Shown here: in pieces, positions 56,379-64,000 of the stretch
Layout of the letters: every line of letters starts with the position of its first letter
Position numbering within the stretch: the first letter of the stretch is position 1
Notes under the pieces: generated by a model
Told to the model about the DNA's origin: nothing
Seen by the model: the letters and a program-made list of their open reading frames with translations, nothing else
The model's database searches: none
Made by a program: the position numbers and the translations under genes
Assembly: GCA_028554795.2 (NCBI GenBank)
Contig: JAPYKE020000279.1
Coordinates: forward strand, 62,001-126,000
Length of the DNA stretch: 64,000 nucleotides
Reading direction: 5' to 3'
Origin: Sinohyriopsis cumingii
Lineage: Eukaryota; Mollusca; Bivalvia; Unionida; Unionidae

Positions 56379-57295
56379 ATGTCCATGTGTTAAATGAGCA
56401 TCAGTATTTACAAAGGGGAAATGCAATGTTCAAACCACGTCTACTAACCAATGCAAACTTTTGACTGAGCAACATACATTCATCTTCTGAGTCACACCAA
56501 CATTTACTAACCATCACGCCGCTTAAACTCACCAGCACCTAATCTCCACTTGAACAACACATACTCACGAACATGCCGTTTTGGTTGCCCAAACCCAAAC
56601 TTATTAATAAACGACAAAGCAATGGGATGCTAACACATACACACAACCATCCATGAAAGGGTAGAAATGATCATGCACACACATCAACAGAAGCAGCCAT
56701 GAATAGCAGTACTGCTCATATACTGTATATAGAAACATATTTAATTACTATCGTACATCTAGTGAAAGGAAAGAAATATGTAAGAGTGCTTTCATATATA
56801 TACAAAGTTACTAATATATCTCTAAAGGGTAAGATTATCCATTCACTATGCACACAAACTTGCTACCACACTAAAGGCAACGGGCATTCATACACAAAAC
56901 ACATATAGTTATATCCTGATTTGAGTGGGACGTCGTTTAGGCCACCAAGTTAATAGTAATCCCTACGCATTATTTGTCCTACATAAAACCCACCTTGGAT
57001 AAGAAAAGAACATATTTAGAAGGAACTGACCTTGCCGTTCTGAAGTATTGGTTGCATCAAAATCAATGAAAGATATCCAGTATTCGACAGCAGTGTCTTG
57101 GTATTTAATCGGAACTATACAGTATTGTGCTGACATGCTATTACACCGAATGCATACAGACATACATAATGATTGTAGAGAATTATGTCACCAACAGAAA
57201 ACGTAGTACTTAAACAAATGACCCCAAACTTAGATAATCTGATTATAAGAGGTAATTCTGGAGTTGTTTAATACATTTCGAGTATCCATAGTCGA
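56379..57295. repeat. Segment S, left copy (unit E)
   Basis: Left-copy marker present. Reads gaactgacCTTgcc (like A and C) but shares atgtaAgagtg with D. Private changes gggcaTtcat and aatCcctac. Confidence 0.85.
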
Positions 57296-60030
57296 CTCCA
57301 TGGACTGCTTGAGGGCCGAATGAGGCCTTGCTCTAGCATTTCATCCAATATTGCTTTTACCTCTTTCCGTTGCGCGAAAGGTATTCTATATGGCCGTTGT
57401 TTAATTGGTGTCTCCGAAGTTGTCTTTATACTGTGAGTTAAGATGTTTGTTCGACCAGGCCTAGTTGTTAGAACATCCTGAAATTCATTGCAAAGATTTC
57501 TAATATCCTCTCGTTGGTCTTTTGTCAAGTTTACCCCCAGCTTAACGCCAGCATCACCTTCACCTGCTCTTGGAGGAAAGTCAATATCCACACCATCGTT
57601 CTCGTCTGCCTTCGTCGCCAGCAGCACAGCACGCTTGTATCCACGCAGCAAGTTTATATGATAGGTAACTGTACCGCGCCTACCGGGTACAGATACCTGG
57701 TAGTTAACATCGTTTACCTTCCGGACCACACGATAAGGTCCCTGCCATTGTGCCTTCATCTTGGACGAACTTGATGGCAAGAGAATGAGGACTTCATCTC
57801 CAGGACTGAATTCTCGTGTTTTCGTGTGACGATCATACAGTGCCTTGATTTTCTTTTGGCGATCCAACAGATTATCTTTGACAAGAGCCCCGATGTCAGC
57901 CAACTTCTCACGCATTTTCACAACATTCTCCACAGTTGACTTCCTTACATCTTCCTCTCCTGTAAACAAGCCTTGTAAAATCTGCATTGGCCCCCTAACT
58001 GGCCAACCATACATCTCTAAGGGTGCAAATCCAGTTTCCTCATGTGGGACTTCGCGGTATGCAAACAACAAAAATGGCAACATCTCATCCCATTCATTCT
58101 TGTTGTCTATACAGAACTTCCGCAACATTGACTTCAAGGTCCCGTTAAAACGTTCTACTTTTCCATTTGCTTGCGGGTGATACGGCGTTGTTGTAACTCC
58201 ACGAATACCCACTAGTTCATACAGCTGTTTCAATAAGGTGCTAGTGAAGTTGGTCCCTTTGTCTGTTAATATGACCCTTGGAAAACCAACACGGCTAAAC
58301 AGCTCAATCAGTGCTCTAGCTACATTAGTTGCCTCCATATCCTTCAAAGGAAAAGCTTCGGGATACCTCGTTGCATCATCAACAACCGTCAGAATGTATT
58401 TGCGTCCAGACTTCGTTCTAGATAACGGTCCAACAATATCCATTGCAATTTTTGAGAACGGTTCTGTTATCACCGGTGGGCATACCAGTGGTGCTTTCTC
58501 ACCTGCAGTCTGTTTTGCTGTCATCTGGCATTCATGACACGATGTACAATATCTTTTTACATCGGAAAACATTCCAGGCCAAAAGAACGATTGGAGAATC
58601 CTCTCTTTTGTTTTCTCCAAACCCAGGTGACCTGCAAGGGGTCGATCATGTGCCAGCTCCATTACCATTTTCCGTAATCCTGCTGGTACAACTATTTGCT
58701 CCCCTCCATGTGAACCATCACCAGATTGCCATTTCCGTCGCAAAATATCATTCTCCCAGAAGAATGCCATTGGCTCCTCCTCAGCCTCTTCACGAGTAGC
58801 AAAGGACTTCTCTCTAATACTTTGCAGTGAAATATCCGCAATCTGTAGTTTCGACAACATGTCCGCATTCATTGCTGAAAGTTCGTCAACTTCAATGTCA
58901 TCACGCTGATCAGGATCTTCTGTCTCGATGCTGTTGTTGACAAAGTCATTCTTACCCTCATGCTCACATTGATCAGTATTTTCCACAGCCCTCTCATCGT
59001 CGAGTCCTTTTAACATCGACCTCGTAACAACAAATGACCCTTTCTTGCTAAGTATATCCATCCCCAATAGGGCTTCAGCGGCTAGATTTGAAACAAGACC
59101 CACTTGCGCTGGTCCCTTATAATATGTAGTGTCGATATTTACCACAGCCAACTGTGCGGTAAATGGCTGACCCACTGCTGTGTATAACTTAACCTTGTGC
59201 CCCTCCAGCTTGCAACTCTCATCAACAAGATCTTCTCTTATCAAGGCCATATCTGATCCAGTGTCCTTCACAAACATGATCTCGCGCCCATTCACACATC
59301 CTGTTTCTGAAATAAACTTTTCACCAATTGTTGGCTTAACAAAACAAGTTGCCGGATTGCCACGATATTTCATGTCATCTGTTGGACAATACCTTGCAAT
59401 ATGTCCCCATTGTTTGCATCGATAACATTGCCTATTCTTCTGCTTGGACTGGTCTTTTATCGATGTTAGTTTTGCTTGCTGCTGTAAGTTCTGACAATTC
59501 ATCTTGTTACTATTTACATTTATATTTTGATGAAACTTAATCCGCTGCCCTTGCTGTTGTAAATTTGTGGGAATATAATCTTCCGCGGCCTCTACGACTG
59601 GACTAGAGCCCTTGTTCCTCCTAATCCACTGTGCTTGATCTTGTGGCAAGGCTTTCAAGAAAAATTCCTCACGAAGACAAATAACTGGGTCATGATCTTC
59701 CAAGAAACGCTTTATGTGCTGATCAATCCTGGCCATCAGACCACGATACGTCTCAGTGCTTTCCTTCTTCATGCTCAACAGTGCCGTGAAATGTTCATGC
59801 GGTCTCTTTCCAAAACGATCAATCAGTCCTTTCCTGAGTTCCAGGTAATCACCACAAGCTTGAGTTGCAACATATCTAGCCTCCCCTGTCAACAGAGTTC
59901 TTAGCTGTAATACTTTCAACTCGTCAGACCAATTGGCATGTTTTGCAATTGATTCAAACTCTGCCAGGAAAGTCACAATATCCTCTCCTCGTTCATGGTC
60001 ATATGCATGTAGCTTTACTTTTAATGGCAT
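57268..60030 (-). pseudogene. Gag-protease-integrase-partial RT polyprotein (unit E)
   Basis: 920 codons, identical protein to C and D, with DTGSD protease and D531/D590/E626 integrase residues. Confidence 0.9.
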
Positions 60031-60039
60031 TGAAGATGT

Positions 60040-60363
60040 TTATTCAGTCGTGTTTTCTTGACGTTTTACTTTTTCTAACTCAATTTCCAAACGCTTCATT
60101 TCTAATCTTAATTTCTTTCTTTCCGTTTCCCATTCAAACTCCTGTCTTAATTCAAATTCTCTTTCATTTTTCTTTGCGCTAGTTTTTCGCTTTGTTTCCT
60201 TGGGTGGTTGCATGTGCTCAAGGTTAAGTTCCTCTTCATACTCCATAACTTCATTATCTGTAAATTCCATCAAATTCTGTGCTGCCGCTTTTCTTCGTGG
60301 TCGTCCTGAAGCAACCGTGGCTCCCTCAACTTCGACATCATCAGCAACCGACATAATGACCAA
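60040..60363 (-). pseudogene. N-terminal gag segment (unit E)
   Basis: 107 codons, identical to C and D, with the same in-frame stop. Confidence 0.75.
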
Positions 60364-60650
60364 CTATATGTACGTACTGTAAGTTCTATCACTGTATTCA
60401 CAGCCACTGGACTAGCTTTAATTATCTACGAGTTTCTGGGCTTACACGTGTACACTCGTTACAGTGATACACACTTTGCACTTAGCAATTAACAACTGTA
60501 CGTTATACACACAGTACAACCAGTCACTGCTAATATCACAGATTCACTGAATTCACAGCTTTCAGAATTGTCAAACACAATTCCAACGTATTGAAAAAAA
60601 TTCCAAATAATTCACACAGGATTTTGGAATCCGTACCGCTGCCACCAAAA

Positions 60651-61011
60651 TGTTACATTCGGGTTCAAAGGACACACAAACACCAAGTAAGGGTCCTACA
60701 ACTTTATGTAAAATAAAGCTAAAATCTTAAAAAATAAACTAGAAAAAAAGTGTTCATTACAGTACCAAGCCCAGCTAAAAACTGCTTGCTCTATCACTCT
60801 GCTCTTGTTTTAGTAAGGGTTAGACACATGGAATTCTAATTAAATTAACATTTGTGCCTTATCCAGGCCCAGATAGCCATGGGAAGATAAACAACAGCAC
60901 TGAACCTGTTGACAGTCTCTGGTATCAAATATCCAGAATGCTGGGAATAATGTTCTGCTGTCACTACTAACAATTAGATTCTGCTAGAATATGATACAGG
61001 CCCTTATAACA
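60651..61011 (-). repeat. 5' LTR (unit E)
   Basis: 361 bp; primer site at 60635-60647; outer end against ATGTC at 61012. Confidence 0.85.
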
Positions 61012-61930
61012 ATGTCCATGTGTTAAATGAGCATCAGTATTTACAAAGGGGAAATGCAATGTTCAAACCACGTCTACTAACCAACGCAAACTTTTGACTG
61101 AGCAACATACATTCATCTTCTGAGTCACACCAACATTTACTAACCATCACGCCGCTTAAACTCACCAGCACCTAATCTCCACTTGAACAACACATACTCA
61201 CGAACATGCCGTTTTGGTTGCCCAAACCCAAACTTATTAATAAACGACAAAGCAATGGGATGCTAACACATACACACAACCATCCATGAAAGGGTAGAAA
61301 TGATCATGCACACACATCAACAGAAGCAGCCATGAATAGTGTTGTACTGCTCATATACTGTATATAGAAACATATTTAATTACTATCGTACATCTAGTGA
61401 AAGGAAAGAAATATGTAGGAGTGCTTTCATATATATACAAAGTTACTAATATATCTCTAAAGGGTAAGATTATCCATTCACTATGCACACAAACTTGCTA
61501 CCACACTAAAGGCAACGGGCACTCATACACAAAACACATATAGTTATATCCTGATTTGAGTGGGACGTCGTTTAGGCCACCAAGTTAATAGTAATTCCTA
61601 CGCATTATTTGTCCTACATAAAACCCACCTTAGATAAGAAAAGAACATATTTAGAAGGAACTGACATGGCCGTTCTGAAGTATTGGTTGCAGCAAAATCA
61701 ATGAAAGATATCCAGTATTCGACAGCAGTGTCTTGGTATTTAATCGGAACTATACAGTATTGTGCTGACATGCTATTACACCGAATGCATACAGACATAC
61801 ATAATGATTGTAGAGAATTATGTCACCAACAGAAAACGTAGTACTTAAACAAATGACCCCAAACTTAGATAATCTGATTGTAAGAGGTAATTCTGGAGTT
61901 GTTTAATACATTTCGAGTATCCATAGTCGA
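61012..61930. repeat. Segment S, right copy (unit E)
   Basis: 919 bp with the right-copy markers. Confidence 0.85.
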
Positions 61931-62356
61931 TTAGAGAACAATGATATGTAGAAAATGGCAATTTTCTTTAGCACAGCATCAACGAATTTTGTAAACATGC
62001 CCAAAGATCGGGGCATGCTGATTGGTTTTAGTTTTGCGACTCAACTGCCTGTCCCCATTCTCGCTTGGACAGCTAATAGCTGCTTAATCATCGTACCTCT
62101 CCTGCGCTTTTAAAGATACTGTATGAATAGCATGGTGGTATAGTTTATGTGTGCAGTTAGCTTTCATGGAAATCGCATGTAAGATACAAATGACGTTTCA
62201 TACGCAATGCCAGCATCATTGGTAACAAAGTTGTAATAAAAACATAGCCATAAAATAAAAGATACAAGTCCTCTGTCTCCCCAGGATTCTTATGATCGTG
62301 GTGAATCATGTGTTACCTCTCTTTCTATATCATTCTCTCTCAATCACTCTCTCACA

Positions 62357-62387
<31 letters not shown>

Positions 62388-62520
62388 CTTGTATATCATG
62401 GAAATTGGTCCCGAAGCTCGAGATGATTAATGAAAATGAAGATCGTTGCCAAACGGTCAGTTTAACTATTTCGATGTCAAACGGCAATCAGTTCCAAAGT
62501 AGAACCGTAAGAAAATAATT
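61931..62520. other. Unit E backbone II
   Basis: (CT)n of about 13 units from 62361. Private change ctaTatcat near 62328. No gene. Confidence 0.6.
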
Positions 62521-63500
62521 GTCACAGATAATAAGAACCAACATTTTTTGACATTGTTGCTAGTTTCATGGCGCATTTGCCTGAATTAAGCTGTCCATTT
62601 CTTCTATGATTCATCAGAATTGTCTCGATCCTTGTTATGCTTGCCAATGCGAAAACTCATTGTCTAGGAGAATGTCCTGCCAACTTATCCTCTGTGTTTT
62701 CTTCATGCAGCCAATGTGAAAATAGTTCAGCTTTTTGGCATGACGTCTGTATACCATTCGAATTTATCGTGCATACAGCAGGGTCGGCATTACAATAGCT
62801 TTGTTGACATTTAGGCTTGTTTGCAGATTGATCCCTATGCGCTCTTCTAATTTGCTTATAGTCTGCCAAAGACCACATTTACTTGAGCCGTTTCGGTGTT
62901 GCTTTCATCATAGATGTGAATTGCACCTGACAGTGTACTGCTGAGTTAGTTGAACTTATCCACTACCTCGAGAGTTTAGCCATTTTACTGTGATGGTAGG
63001 TTCTACATAAGGCTTTCCTGTTGTAGGTTGGTTTAGCACCAATGTCCTACTTATACTGATTGTGAGAGCAACACTGTTTCAAGCTGAAGCGAATTAGTCT
63101 ATACAAATATTGGTCCCAAGCCCGAGTCGTTCTGGAGGTTGGCCAGGATTTTTTTTTAGGGTGGCAAAACTTATCAGAAGGTGGAAATGGAGTCGTGAGA
63201 CTCAGAAAGAATATATTGTAGGGTCGGGGCCAAAAGAGGTTGGTAACCATTGCCATACATATTTTTGCATAACAGACACAGATTTGGGATTCAAGAACAG
63301 TCACTGTCTTTAACATTTTGCCTTTAGTCTCCTCCAACTGAATGGAATGCCATCAATTCGGTACCTGATATCAACCCTTTTGTCACAGCCACGGTAAGCA
63401 CCAGTAAGCATAACAGCGAACATCATACTGAAGAGGGGCTTCTTTGACTTCTTTGGCGACTGGATGGTTCTGATACATCATTTTAACTTCCTTCATTTAC
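62521..63500 (-). pseudogene. RTE-like LINE fossil (unit E)
   Basis: Copy of the A fossil with the C/D variants. Confidence 0.7.
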
Positions 63501-64000
63501 TGAATATCGCAACTACGAATTTTGTCTGGTTTAGTATCACGGAAATAAATTAATTTTCATTGTAATTATTAGCACTTTTTCACATTTTAGTAAAGGGCAT
63601 GACGCAATTATTTGTCCTCCAAAAGATAAATTATGGACTAAAATTATCATCTGTCTTCACCAAAGGTATATTATTCAGTTCGTACATTAAATAGGGTCTT
63701 CTTCTATGTTTATGCTGCAGCTCCTTATCTTATTTGGCTGGATGTTTTCATTTCTTCTAAAATAAATGACACACATGTAAAGCCTTGATGTAGTTTCAAA
63801 CATTACCCACCAGCCCCACCTCCTTCCTCAAACAGCGTTCAGCTATCGGGTGTATTTCATCTGGATGTTGAAGGATGGAACTTTGCTTTTATGACGAGAA
63901 ACCCTCTTGTTATAAAACTTTCCACCTACGTGTTTTATTAAAACCATTTCTATATTTCTTCAGATATCCTACCAAAGTTGTTATAAGCGACAACGACTAC
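63501..64000. other. Unit E backbone III (cut by the window end)
   Basis: AT-rich, colinear with D. Ends before the 33-bp deletion site and the LINE site. No gene. Confidence 0.55.

Larger units (their letters stand above)
57296..61011 (-). mobile_element. Truncated gypsy-type element (unit E)
   Basis: Same breakpoints; constant offset of 14747 from D. Confidence 0.9.
54688..64000. repeat. Tandem array unit E (cut by the window end)
   Basis: Colinear with D (constant offset of 14747 through the gypsy element) as far as the AT-rich stretch that precedes the LINE site. The window ends about 1 kb before the LINE would begin, so its LINE state is unknown. Confidence 0.95.

Noticed and set aside
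1..64000. tRNA, rRNA, CRISPR or bacterial operon features
   Set aside because: No cloverleaf, conserved rRNA stretch, spacer array or operon layout seen. The tRNA-like match is only the 13-base primer site.

Overview
This window is AT-rich metazoan DNA with no bacterial-style genes. The repeat families (an I/Nimb-type LINE with an RNase H domain, RTE-like and CR1/L2-like LINE fossils, and a Ty3/gypsy element with integrase ahead of reverse transcriptase) suggest a marine invertebrate, possibly mollusc-like. The species cannot be fixed from the sequence. I see no single-copy host gene, tRNA, rRNA or CRISPR.

The whole window is a head-to-tail array of five units that all begin at the same (arbitrary) phase: A 1-6183, B 6184-23378, C 23379-39940, D 39941-54687 and E 54688 to beyond 64000. 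A is a bare 6.2-kb unit. B, C, D and E are the same unit expanded by nested insertions. The backbone already carried two LINE fossils on the minus strand: an RTE-like 3' coding end (A 3210-4190) and a CR1/L2-like 3' end with a (TAA)n tail, a hairpin and a 150-bp tandem duplication (A 5633-6154). It also carries an unidentified coding-like stretch on the plus strand (A 5217-5637).

Two later insertions built the large units. First, a Ty3/gypsy-type element lies on the minus strand (B 8794-12509 and equivalents). It has a 361-bp 5' LTR (TGTTA...TAACA), a tRNA-Leu-like primer site, gag, protease and integrase, and then only the first residues of reverse transcriptase. The rest of RT, RNase H and the 3' LTR are missing. 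It is flanked by two copies of a 919-bp backbone segment, which looks like the scar of unequal recombination between an empty and a filled unit. Second, an I/Nimb-type LINE lies on the minus strand. It is full length in C (33174-38911, 13-bp target duplication) and shares one 5' deletion in B and D. Unit A holds the empty site for the LINE. All LINE copies share the same frame breaks, and all gypsy copies share the same in-frame stop, so both elements were already defective when the units were amplified.

Unit B alone has a further 2400-bp insertion (17271-19670) inside the LINE RT. It has CACTGG...CCAGTG ends and a TAT target duplication. It carries one plus-strand gene with a zinc-binding N-terminus and acidic residues arranged like a DDE transposase, broken by one stop codon, and it has its own TATA box and duplicated CRE-like sites. 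This is the best candidate for a poorly described mobile element. Conflicting shared deletions among units (a 33-bp deletion in C and D; a 1.78-kb deletion in B and D) show that the units exchanged sequence after they formed.
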